Below, in pieces: positions 11,235 through 21,363 of a stretch of 64,000 nt of DNA. The position numbers were made by a program, and so were the translations under genes. The stretch's first letter is position 1. Each line of letters starts with the position of its first letter. The DNA is from Oncomelania hupensis. Lineage: Eukaryota; Mollusca; Gastropoda; Littorinimorpha; Pomatiopsidae. The notes under the pieces were generated by a model that worked only from the letters and a program-made list of their open reading frames with translations, was not told where the DNA came from and searched no databases. The stretch lies in the NCBI GenBank assembly GCA_036898135.1, contig CM072526.1, positions 54,196,899-54,260,898 of the forward strand, given 5' to 3'.

Positions 11235-12485
11235 AAAATTGCTATCATTGCACGATTAAAACCTTCTCTTTACGAAGCGTAATGCAAAACTGAATCCTAT
11301 TCTATTATCATCCCATATTCTCCTGCTGTACAATCCAAGTCTCGGCATAGTTAAATTGAATTACAACAGACACAATTACGGTATACTGTAATCGTGTTTA
11401 CACAGCGCGTTTCCAGCTCAAGAGTTGCTCAAGGCGAGTGCTGGTACCGGATCAAACTCAAGCCTTACTGTTCATCAGTGTAGTCCATAAGACGAGATAC
11501 AGTAGTGAAATAGTCAAAGATGGTACATTAATAAAGAACAAGGACTGGACATCAATAGCCCAAGTCATCAATATGCATGCACATGTTTATGTCTTGTTCA
11601 TTTATTTATTGCGCCCAAGCCAAAGGCAATTTTCTATTTGTATGTATGTAATGCGAAAGTTGGACAATAAAGATGTATTGTACTGTACTGTACTGTATTG
11701 TATTGTATTGTATCGTATTGTATTGTAACAGCTGCTCACAAGGGTCACTGACTAAACTGATTACAGGAAGTCCTTCTTTCCTGTCCAGGAGTCAGAAACA
11801 CTGTCCCCAATCACCTTGACATTACGAACTACTATAAATTTTATATTCCACTGTGTATTTTTATCTGGTTCCACTGTATATCTTCGATTCCTCCATGTAT
11901 TTTAGATTCCACTGTGTATGTTCGATTTCTGTATTTAAGATTCCACTGTATCTATTCGATCCATCTCTGTATGATTCCTATATGTAGTTATGTTTCCATT
12001 GTATATATTTGATACCTCTAATCACATTGTATATAGTCGATTCCTTTCTAGTCGGTGCTTTGAACTTAAATTCAGTTACTATTCGCATATCTTTATCAAC
12101 AAAAGAAGCAGTCAACAGAATAGGAAAAACATTTTTAAGAAAATACAATTATTCACCCCAATATTCGTTACATGTTGGTTTTTCAAGGCCTGTTGTAACA
12201 TTAGCATACAGAATTTTCTTAAATTCATTACGAACAAAATGTAAAAATATTTTGTTGCTCATGAAATTGTGCTTTTTCACTCCTTTGTGTACTGTTTAAA
12301 CGCAATGATTTTGACTTTTTACTACCAGGGGATATGAAAAACATTAAGATACTAAGTGATTTAAATTTGTCAGTTTGTTTAAAACATGCAAAATGTTTTA
12401 TTTTATTTATTTGTTGGAAAATATATGTAGTTTTTTTTTAATTTCAGTGAGAGTCCAAGTGTGTAGACTAATTATAGGGGTGTTG

Positions 12486-12541
<56 letters not shown>

Positions 12542-14321
12542 AATTTAATAATTTTTTTCTCAGTTGTTCTAGTTAATGAGTTGATTATTTGATATAGTTA
12601 ATTATTTAATTTTGTTTATTAATATGCACATTTTCTTATTTTCAATGTCTAAATCACTTAAGTTAAATAATAGACAATAAATGAGTAACACACACATAGT
12701 CAATTCTTTAAATATTTCCGATTCCAATGTATATATTCGATGTCTCTAAATATGTATGATTAATCGGTATAGATTCCTCTCTACATTTTTGATTCCGTAG
12801 TAAATATTCGATTCCACAGTTGTATTTTATATGTAAATTAAGTTTAATGATGCATCCACTCTCTATTAACCAGTTCACGATTAATTATTGGTTAGTTAAT
12901 TAACTCATTGCTTTATTTATGGCCCGATCGATGCTAAAATCAATTAATTTCTCATTTTAGGATTAATAAAGGTTTCTGTATTTTTTTTATAAATGGAAAC
13001 AGCAAGATCTATCTTAAATCCTACCTTGCTGCAATTTCGTGTCACTGTGTCACACCATAGACCTCCAAGTCTTCATCTACGAAGGATATTCCTACAGCTA
13101 TTGTTCAAAGTAGACAAAACCTATCACAGCTGCACTAAACGTTGTGAAAATAAAATACAAACTTGCAGGGGGTGCTAGCGGTAACTACACTACACTACAC
13201 TACACTACACTACACACGCGTGATGTAGCACGATCCTAGTGTCAAAACAGCTGTAGTGAGTGAATCGTATACGGTCTCTATAGTGGAGCAGCGGGGCGCG
13301 ATGGAAAACGAAAAGAAACAATCACTGCAGTGACTTCCCCTCTCTGCTACCCGCACAGCTAACTATGCACTGTCCAATTCCATCCGCAGCCTTGGAAAAT
13401 GTCGTCTGCTCCTCCATATTGCTGCAGGCTACTCAACCGCTAAAACTAAAAACTACTGTCGCTCGGCAGCATTTCCACGCTTCTGTCTTTCAGTTTCTCT
13501 TCTCTAGTCTGCAGCAGACACACCGGAAATTGTCAACTTGCGCAGCGGCTACTCGAATTGGGGCCCAGACCGCGCATCGTAGACGATCGATTTTATTCAA
13601 ATTGCACGAGCGCTCTCGTGTCGCGCGCGGTTGTCGCCGGCCCGCGTGCGATCGTGCCACGGAATGTCAAGTAATAAAGGACACCCTTTCGTTTGGGTGC
13701 ATTAGGTACTCGACAGACAGCAAATGAGCTCAAAAATCGTTTACATCTTGCCTCCATGGGCAACTTTAAAAAAGTGTAACAACATTATAATTATGTGTGT
13801 ATGTGTTGGGGGAGGGGTGAGGAGAGAGAAGGAGAGCGTGAAAGAGAGGAAGAAGGTTTCAGGAAGAGAGGGATTCGTAATAACAAATTTAACGCCACAA
13901 AATTGACCTAAAAAAATGGAGTGTAAGGCCTATTCTCTCAGACAGAAACAATCAGTCTCGAAATAACACATGTGGTTAGTCGTTAATAACTGTCGGATTG
14001 GAACTACTGACGATGCTGGTGAAAATAATACTTATAGTATGAACACGGTGAACGCGATGGTGATGATGATAATGTAGATAGCAACTGTCTTTTATTTTCC
14101 GACAGAAATTATCTCTCTAGACTCAGTAGAAACTGCTCATACGAAGGTCTGATTCAAACCTTCACATAACACTAAACTATACGATCGTCGGTGATACGAT
14201 GATAGAAGGATAAAGGCGATGCTCGACGATGAAGGTTGAGGGACCAACACGAAGATAACGTACCCGTGACAAGGACGATACCAAACAGTGGCAACGGCGA
14301 CAGCGGCGGGTACGACGTAGC
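10831..14321. other. AT-rich spacer with microsatellites
   Basis: It contains (CT)n at 11160-11231, (TGTAT)n at about 11675-11726, (GA)n at 12488-12537 and a short CACTA run near 13185-13215. Open frames here are short and lack domains. I see no supported gene. Confidence 0.5.
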
Positions 14322-14463
14322 CACAGGCGCTTGTATCTGGACACGCGAGCGCCTATGCCTGTGACGCGTCTCCCTTTGGTTATCTATAATATATACAGAA
14401 GCTAACAAAAGGGAGACGCGTCACAGGCATAGGCGTTCGCGTGTCGAGATACAAGCGCCTGTG
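14322..14463. repeat. 56-bp inverted repeat (hairpin)
   Basis: Arms 14322-14377 and 14408-14463 are inverted copies of 56 bp with two mismatches and a 30-base loop. The arms are GC-rich (starting CACAGGCGCTTGTATCT) in AT-rich surroundings. It may be a small foldback MITE or a structured RNA; no target duplication was seen. Confidence 0.75.
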
Positions 14464-15159
14464 CGCTATCCCTATGCAATCCGAAGATCCTTTCTTCTCG
14501 GTTTATATGCCTGTGGTCGAATTAGCAGTTACCCAGTGGATAACTCCGCGAAGCAGTTAGTAATTCCATACCCTACTGTACGGCTTCGCGGATAGATACT
14601 GCCCCACTTGTCTCTCTCTCTCCTCTCCTGTAGTTACCCGTACAGTAAGGTCGCCACCGTCACTGCATGACACGGGCTAATTGCTAACAGTCATTAGCCC
14701 ACTGTCTACTAGCTGTTGTAGTGATTGCTGCTACTGATCGAGGGGACGATCGAAGGTATGTATACAATTCCTTTGATGGTAATAAAGATTTGTTGACTTG
14801 AATTAAACTGAATGGAAAGAGTTATCTAAAGACAAAAAAGTTTTCGCTACTATACATGTGCAAACTAAGTCCTTGAACATAGCTGACGAACTTTACCCTG
14901 AAGATTTAGGCCTATGCTTAATGAACCACATTGACTACCTAGTCACTGATTGCAGCCTGTAACCACGTTGTCATTCATGATCACCTCATCAAACTGGTGC
15001 ATTCAATGCCGACTCGATGCCGTCTCGTGATCGAGAGCAATGGCTGGCCCACCAAATATTGAGCCATCACCGATACACAAAACGGTTTTTTAAAAGGCCA
15101 TCTATGCAAATACAAAGAAATATAAAGAATATATCACTATACTTTAAAGTAGGCTAAAT

Positions 15160-15255
15160 TCCTATCCTATCCTATCCTGTCCCGTAACACGAAGGTCGTA
15201 GGGGCACCACAGATGATCGTTTAACCAGCATACTCCATCTTTCTCTGTCCTCAGC
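15160..15255 (-). mobile_element. 3' end of RTE-like LINE fragment (left half)
   Basis: Starting with the CCTATCC tail, this is the reverse complement of the 3' end of the element at 21364-23975 (compare 23885-23965). It stops at CTGTCCTCAGC, where another LINE was inserted; the sequence resumes at 17688. Confidence 0.85.
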
Positions 15256-17687
15256 TTCTTGCATTCGTCATCAAACGCAAGAAGCTAAAACGTACCGTAC
15301 GAAATTCATTGAAAAAGTTTCGGCGCACATTGTGTGTTGCTGACCGTTTTTTATTTTGTAAAAACAGGAGAGAGTATAAAAACATACTTTGTTATAAAAG
15401 AAAACAATATAAGTGTATGATGATTGAAACTCTGGTTGCATCTGTTAAATGTCAAAGAGAGTTCTGGGACACTGTACATAAAATTATTCCTAAAAGAAAA
15501 CATGTTAGAAGTCAAATCTCTGTCGATGATTGGTTTAAACATTTTAAATCTCTTCTGGAAAATGATATATTTGATGGTAACGACTACATTTATGAAGATG
15601 ATGCGTTCAATAATGATTTGTTTTTTAATAGACCTATCACGCAGGAGGATGTGATTTTAGCACTGAGAAATTTGAAATTGAAGAAAGCTGAAGGTCCTGA
15701 TGGTATTAGTGGAGAGTTTTTGAAGTTTTCTGCAGAACACATAGCACCATTTTTTGTTACTTTTTTCAATGTGTTGTTTGATAAAGGTATTTACCCAGAT
15801 AGCTGGACTGAGTCAATAATCTTACCATTGTACAAGAAAGGTGATGCGAATAATCCTAGTAATTATAGAGGTATTAGTCTTTGTAACGTTAGCAGTAAAC
15901 TATATGGTTTTATTATCAATAAGCGTTTGCAAACATGGGCAGAAGAAAATAACTTAACCGGTGAATGTCAAGCAGGATTTAAACGTGGTTATTCAACAAT
16001 TGATCATCTTTTTACACTTTTGTCTTGTGTTCAGAAACAGTTTATTAAAAATCGTAAGTTGTATGTCGCATTTATTGATTTTGAAAAATGTTTTGATTCT
16101 ATTAATAGAAATCTATTGTGGCCTATTTTACTTAAAAATGGAATTAAAGGTACACTTTTTCGTTGTGTGAAAAGCATGTATGCTAGTGTGAAAGCCCGTA
16201 TCAGATGTGGTGCTAAGTTAACTCGCCCTATTTCTTGTTCCCTCGGCGTTAAACAAGGGGATATATGTAGTCCAATTTTGTTTTCACTCTTTATTAACGA
16301 TCTTGCTGTTGAAGTTATTAAAAACGGACGTCATGGTGTTACATTATCATTGGATGCTTTCGAAATTTTTGTGCTTTTACTTGCTGATGATATTGTACTC
16401 TTGTCAGAAACCATTACTGGTCTTCAAAATCAATTAAATAATTTACAAAGATTTGCGAGAAATTTAGACTTGAAAGTTAATATGGAAAAAAGTAATATTG
16501 TTGTTTTTAGAAAAGGAGGTTATCTGTCTGCAAGAGAAATATGGTTTTTTGATGGTGCTGTTATGCCGGTGGTTAATGCATATAAGTATTTGGGTATTTA
16601 TTTTTCAACTAAGCTAAGTTTTTCTGCTGCATGCAGAGACTTGGCTAGCAAAGCGAAGAAAGCTCTTTTGTGTATCGTTCAGAAACTACGTTTTTTCAAT
16701 AATCATTCCTTAGATGTCTATTTAAAACTGTTTGATTGTCAAGTACAGCCAATTATGCAATATGGATCCGAACTATGGGGGTTTGAAGCAGCTGCACAGT
16801 CTTGTGAAAAAGTCCATTTGTTTGCCTTGAAGAAATTTTTGAATGTAAATCTACGCACACCTAATGATTTTATTTATAAGGAATTGAACAGATATCCTAT
16901 AATTATAAATTCTATTGTTAATTGTCTTCGCTACTGGTTCAAATTGATTCAAATGTCAAATGACAGAATACCGAAGAAAGCTTATTTAATGTTAAAAGAT
17001 TTGGACGCCAAGGGAAAGATAACGTGGGTTACAAACATAAGAACTTGCCTATTTCAAAATGGATATGGTTTTGTTTGGCAAGAGCAGGGTGTTGGTAATA
17101 TAAAAGATTTTTTGCGTGTCTTTAAGCAACGTTTAATCGATTGCAAATGGCAGAATGTATTCGGCCATATAAATGAAAGTGATAGATTTTCTACATATAG
17201 ATTGTTCTGTAACTCCCTTGATAACATTCCTACATATGTTTCTTTGGATGTTGATCGTCAGCTAAAGTATATCCTGACAAAATTTCGTTTTGGAATCTCT
17301 GACCCTAAAGTACATTTTTATAGATATAGATTTCATAGACCGCAAGACTTAGTTTGCCCTAGTTTATGTAACAATGGTGTGGAAGATGAAATTCATTTTC
17401 TTTTTTGCTGTCCATTTTATGAAACTTTAAGGAACAAGTTCATTGCTAAAAAATATTACAGAATGCCATGTGCGTCGCATCTCCAATTGTTATTGTCTGC
17501 TACCAACGCCACGACTGTTAGAAATGTGTGTGTATACCTATACAAGGCTTTCAAATCGAGAGACACAGTACTTTCATAAAGGAAGTCGATACAGTTTTTG
17601 ATGTTTAATGTAATCCTTGGATTGTCACATACTCCTTCCTAAAGGGGTGTGCCCTATTGGAAATAAACAAATCAAATCAAATCAAAT
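15256..17687 (+). mobile_element. 5'-truncated LINE inserted in an RTE-like fragment
   Basis: The 11-bp CTGTCCTCAGC is present on both sides (15245-15255 and 17688-17698), a target duplication. The right end is a short (ATCAA)n tail at about 17666-17687. The insert is open in one frame from the junction to 17579, so truncation removed the endonuclease part but left the RT uninterrupted. It lies opposite in strand to its host fragment. Confidence 0.85.
15258..17579 (+). CDS. LINE reverse transcriptase, N-terminally truncated
   Basis: A non-LTR reverse transcriptase fragment of about 770 codons. The frame is open from the insertion junction; a TTG at 15309 is merely the first near-cognate start, so the true N-terminus with the endonuclease is missing. 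Landmarks counted from 15309: the RT entry region with AEGPDGISGEF and NYRGISLCN at about residues 130-190, QAGFKRGYST at about 218, FIDFEKCFDSINR at about 255, GVKQGDICSP at about 314, the catalytic LLADDIVLLS at about 360, and the C-terminal Cys-His knuckle (CPSLC, then HFLFCCP) at about 694-712. No stop or frameshift interrupts it. It resembles a LINE family common in invertebrates (CR1/L2/I-like by motif); I cannot fix the clade. It would lack target nicking on its own. Confidence 0.85.
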   Translation, partial: LAFVIKRKKLKRTVRNSLKKFRRTLCVADRFLFCKNRREYKNILCYKRKQYKCMMIETLVASVKCQREFWDTVHKIIPKRKHVRSQISVDDWFKHFKSLLENDIFDGNDYIYEDDAFNNDLFFNRPITQEDVILALRNLKLKKAEGPDGISGEFLKFSAEHIAPFFVTFFNVLFDKGIYPDSWTESIILPLYKKGDANNPSNYRGISLCNVSSKLYGFIINKRLQTWAEENNLTGECQAGFKRGYSTIDHLFTLLSCVQKQFIKNRKLYVAFIDFEKCFDSINRNLLWPILLKNGIKGTLFRCVKSMYASVKARIRCGAKLTRPISCSLGVKQGDICSPILFSLFINDLAVEVIKNGRHGVTLSLDAFEIFVLLLADDIVLLSETITGLQNQLNNLQRFARNLDLKVNMEKSNIVVFRKGGYLSAREIWFFDGAVMPVVNAYKYLGIYFSTKLSFSAACRDLASKAKKALLCIVQKLRFFNNHSLDVYLKLFDCQVQPIMQYGSELWGFEAAAQSCEKVHLFALKKFLNVNLRTPNDFIYKELNRYPIIINSIVNCLRYWFKLIQMSNDRIPKKAYLMLKDLDAKGKITWVTNIRTCLFQNGYGFVWQEQGVGNIKDFLRVFKQRLIDCKWQNVFGHINESDRFSTYRLFCNSLDNIPTYVSLDVDRQLKYILTKFRFGISDPKVHFYRYRFHRPQDLVCPSLCNNGVEDEIHFLFCCPFYETLRNKFIAKKYYRMPCASHLQLLLSATNATTVRNVCVYLYKAFKSRDTVLS

Positions 17688-18132
17688 CTGTCCTCAGCAG
17701 CCCTGATGGCTTCGCTCAGTGTCAAACCAGTCCATTCTCGAATCTTGTCCTCCCACCTCCTTTTCGGTCTCCCTCTTCTTCTACCTCCTTGCACTGTGCC
17801 TTGCAGAATAGTCTTTGCAAGGCCTGATGATCTGGTGACATGGCCATACGATCGGAGTTTCCGTTTCTTCACCACTGTAAGCAGGTCATCGTGTTGTCCA
17901 ATGGCTTGTGTGATGGTCTGTCGGACTTCGTCTTTGGTGATGTGTTGTGTATAGGAAATGCCCAGAAGTCTTCTGTAGCACCTCATCTCCATGCTTTGTA
18001 TTCTTCGTTGGAGATCTGCTGTGAGGGTCCATGTTTCGCAAGCATATAGGAAGATGGAGATGACAAGGGAGCGCAGCAGTCTTACTTTGGAATGTAGACT
18101 GATGGTCCTGTCTTTCCAAATGGGCTTCAACC
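17688..18132 (-). pseudogene. RTE-like LINE C-terminus (right half of split copy)
   Basis: The minus frame to about 18130 encodes the region after the RT core: FLYACETWTL, MEMRCYRRLLGISYTQHIT, KLRSYGHVTR and GGRRRGRPKRRWED. These match the element at 21364-23975 almost word for word. The copy is 5'-truncated at 18132 and interrupted at 15255/17688, so no functional RT exists here. Confidence 0.9.
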
Positions 18133-18198
18133 AAATAATTTAGCCTTCAACCTAGCCTTCAACCTTCAGCCTGACAAGGATGAAGGCTAAATTATTTG
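18132..18198. repeat. 18-bp perfect inverted repeat at a LINE truncation point
   Basis: Arms 18132-18149 and 18181-18198 pair perfectly around a 31-base loop. The loop side contains GCCTGACAAGGATGAAG, close to the LINE sequence that would come next but in reverse orientation, so the hairpin probably marks a 5' inversion formed when the LINE inserted. Confidence 0.6.
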
Positions 18199-18539
18199 AC
18201 ATAACTAAACAGTGTTGCACATTATGTGAATGTGATTTATGCTGAAAATGATTAAAATGCAAACCTTAACAAATAAAATTAAAATATTATGTCCAAGGGT
18301 GCATAACAATGTTAATTTTATAGTTAAATATATCCCCTGTAACATTGCATGCAGATAAATGTTGAGGGTCAAATTAAAAAAAATCAAATTAAAGGTCATG
18401 CACACCACTGTATGATTTATCAGCGGAACATGTCGAGTGCTTTGAGATAAACGTTTTAAGTACACAAGGTTTAGGCCTAAATAACAATGAGTGACAACTG
18501 TTATTACGCGCTTGTACCTCGTAGGTCTCTTTTGTCCAG
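18199..18539. other. possible promoter or upstream intron of the TRIM-like gene
   Basis: AT-rich, no frame of note. It ends in TCTCTTTTGTCCAG at 18526-18539, which would serve as a splice acceptor if a 5' exon exists outside this stretch. Confidence 0.35.
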
Positions 18540-18820
18540 AAATGGCGTATGGAGGTTGGAGCCCCCTACAAGATCCGTTTGTAATCAACTTCTCTGGGAA
18601 TAATTCGCTACCCATTTCAAGAAACGGAATTTCCACATCAACAAGAAGCAGCCCTGGGTCTGTACAATGCACGTATTCAACGGTCGACTTTCGAACCGTT
18701 TGCAGTATTTGTTTAGAGCCATTCAAGGGACGGAAGCCAAAACTGCTTCCATGCTTTCACACGTTTTGCCTCCCTTGCCTCGAAGAACTGGCGAAGACAG
18801 GAGCTGCTCGCGCTGCAGAG
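18540..18820 (+). CDS. TRIM-like gene, exon with RING finger first half
   Basis: The exon probably starts at 18540 after the acceptor TCTCTTTTGTCCAG, with ATG at 18542, and ends at GCAGAG before GTGGGT (phase 0). It encodes 93 residues. CSIC, then PCFHTFCLPC gives the first six zinc ligands of a C3HC4 RING, typical of TRIM-type E3 ubiquitin ligases. The last C-x2-C pair is missing from this exon and is supplied by 39362-39532, about 20.5 kb downstream. The N-terminal 45 residues are Ser/Asn-rich. An in-frame ATG at 18491 exists if no splicing occurs upstream. The RING motif is seen directly; ligase function is family knowledge; the exon joins are inference from phase and motif order. Confidence 0.75.
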
Positions 18821-18853
18821 GTGGGTCTCCTTATTTATTTATTTATTTATTTA

Positions 18854-19168
18854 TTTTCGTTTTTGTTTGTTTTCGGTGAATTAATTAATTTTTTTTCCTT
18901 TCTTGTTTGTTTCCGGTCTATTAAATACTTGATTTATTTCCTTTCTTGTTTGTTTCCGGTCTATTAATTAATTTATTTATTTCCTTTCTTGTTGGTTTCT
19001 GGTCTATTAATTACTTAATTTATTTCCTTTCTTGTTTGTTTCCGGTCTATTAAATAATGTATTTATTTTATTTCTTGTTCCTTGCCGTCCTATTTATTTA
19101 TTTTCTTAGTTTTTTGTTGCCGATCTATTTATTTCTTCCTTTTTTGTTTGTTGCTGGTTTATTTATTT
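18854..19168. repeat. about 42-bp AT-rich minisatellite
   Basis: TTTCCTTTCTTGTTTGTTTC plus a CGGTCTATTAA segment recurs about six times with TTTA runs between. It lies just inside TRIM intron 1. A partial unit reappears near 20486-20510. Confidence 0.7.
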
Positions 19169-19258
19169 ATTTACTAGTGGTTTTGTAAGCCAGGGTACAC
19201 AGGTTGCTGTTTAAAATGTAGACAGAGAGACAACTGTTGTCTGCGAGTTTCATTTGGA

Positions 19259-19590
19259 CGATGATACCTCCCCATATCCCCCTTGATACCTCCCCATACC
19301 CCCCCCTGATATCTCCCCGTCCCCCCCCCATGATGCCTCACCATACCCCCTTGATACCTCCCCGAACCCACTTGATACCTCTCCATACCCCCTTGATACC
19401 TTCCGTACCCCCCTTGTAACCTACCTGTACCCTCCTTGATACTTCCCCGTTGATCGTTTCGCAGGTATGGATGAAAGGAATCGACCATCACAATACCCCC
19501 TAATATATACCCGTATCCCCGTTATGCCTACCCATGCCCCTTTAAACCTACCCGTAGCCCCCTTTTACCTACACGTACCACCCCATCCCG
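19259..19590. repeat. C-rich minisatellite
   Basis: Imperfect 18-22 base units of GATACCTCCCCATACCCCC are repeated about a dozen times. Overlapping Pro-rich frames are by-products. Confidence 0.75.
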
Positions 19591-19596
19591 ATCCTT

Positions 19597-19703
19597 GGTA
19601 CTACTACTACTACTACTACTACTACTAATACTAATAATAATATTGAATATAGAATAATACAAATAGAAATCATAAAAAACACAATGTTTTAAAAGAAAAT
19701 TTG

Positions 19704-19766
<63 letters not shown>

Positions 19767-19822
19767 TAATAATAATAATAATAATAATAATTTATTATTA
19801 GTAGTAGTAGTAGTAGTTTATA

Positions 19823-19879
<57 letters not shown>

Positions 19880-19898
19880 TTATTATTATTATTAGTTT

Positions 19899-19971
<73 letters not shown>

Positions 19972-19998
19972 TATTATTAATATTATTATTAGTTTATA

Positions 19999-20056
<58 letters not shown>
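19597..20056. repeat. TAC and AAT trinucleotide tracts
   Basis: ACT/TAC triplets at 19601-19626 are followed by very long AAT/TAA runs broken by TATTATTAG turns that can fold back on themselves. Confidence 0.95.
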
Positions 20057-20120
20057 TAAAGGTAAAAAGCCTAAATTAAAAAGAAAAATATCCATATTGT
20101 GTAGTGTAAAAAAAAAAAAA

Positions 20121-20204
20121 TATGGCCCGCGTGAGATTTGAACTTGGGTCGCCCTGCACGGTAGGGGAATGTTTTAACTAAGTAAGCCACCAAGGCTTCC
20201 TATA
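20121..20204 (-). repeat. tRNA-like SINE head or tRNA pseudogene
   Basis: On the minus strand TGGCTTACTTAGT resembles an A box and AGTTCAAATCT (20134-20144) a B box, followed by a run of T like a polymerase III terminator. The acceptor stem pairs poorly, so I do not call a tRNA gene. Confidence 0.35.
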
Positions 20205-20510
20205 AAGACCATCAATTTTTTGGTCTATATGGGAAAACATGCTGAAACCTCAATTTGATTTTTAATGGAAGCGCACGGAATGAGGCTATTGCAGTTTGTG
20301 GACATTTTGTTTATTTATTTATCTCAGAAACGGTTAAACGTTCGGTAAGGAAATGTCGGCTATAACGATTTTGTTGGTTTTGAGCACACAGCAGCTCCCA
20401 GCACCTGCCCAGATCAGCGTCCATACCGGACAAACTTTATAGTAGAGGCGAAGAAGGACTTCCGGCTAAGCCATTTATATATATAGATTTATTTCCTTTC
20501 TTATTTGTTG

Positions 20511-20710
20511 GTGTGGCGCAGTGGGTAAGTCGACTATGTCCTATGCCGAAGGTCGCGGGTTCGATTCCTGCAAGAGGCGAACTTATGTGACTTAGGTACG
20601 AGACTATTGAGGTCATCGAGGGTTTTCTCCGGGTGCCACTTTTTCCTCCTTTCCTTCAATAATTGTTTTGGTTGCTGTCAATCTAAATAAAAAAAAAAAC
20701 AAAAAAAAAC
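20511..20710 (+). repeat. tRNA-derived SINE
   Basis: TGGCGCAGTGGG at 20514-20525 and GGTTCGATTCC at 20558-20568 are good A and B boxes. They are followed by a tRNA-unrelated body with GGGTTTTCTCCGGGTG, a motif often seen in conserved central domains of invertebrate SINEs, and by an A-rich tail from about 20686. About 200 bp in all. Confidence 0.75.
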
Positions 20711-21363
20711 TTGGATTTCCTTTCCGTCTTCTAATAGCGATCTCCCTGCCTTTACACCACATGTTTGAGTGATAGATGTGTGGTGTGTGTGTAGGGCGGG
20801 AGGGGGAGGGTGTGAGTGGGTGAAACATGTGAGCGTGAATGTTGCTACAGATCGCCGTGCATTGAGCATGATTGGTGATTTACCCCCGTTGGGGTGCCGG
20901 GGGTTTCAGTATAAATAGTATCCCCACTTTCTGGAAATTTAGTGCTTTAAATTCCCATTGTCGCTGTCTTTCTCATTTGCTCTTTCTCATTCCTGCTCTG
21001 TTCTATCAATCTGCTATACTATCTCCTTCTTCGCTAGCCCAGTCACCTACCTTTTTTCTTGAAAACTCTTCCGGGACAAGACTTCTTATTTGTGTATGAG
21101 GTATGTTGGATCAGCTTGGGAGTATTGGACGCTTTCTGCCAGGTGGTCACTAGGGCCTCCTATGATGTTGTTATTTAGCAATGTAGGCATTTTATATATA
21201 TGTGTTTTGTTGATAATCTATAATGATGTGTGTATTCTATTTTGTTATTGTAAACGGGGGTTCGATAAATTAGATTACAGCCTCAGCGTCCCCAGCGTGG
21301 GATGTCTTTATTGTAAAGTGACTGGCTGGTGGAGAGCTTTCAGTTTTACCACTAGGGTTGTTT

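Noticed and set aside
18491..18541. Upstream extension of the RING exon to an ATG at 18491
   Set aside because: A strong splice acceptor at 18526-18539 directly precedes the next in-frame ATG; the extension looks hydrophobic and unrelated, though it cannot be excluded.
20121..20204. A tRNA gene on the minus strand
   Set aside because: A and B box-like motifs and a T-run are present, but the acceptor and T stems do not pair well; kept only as a SINE/tRNA-like relic.
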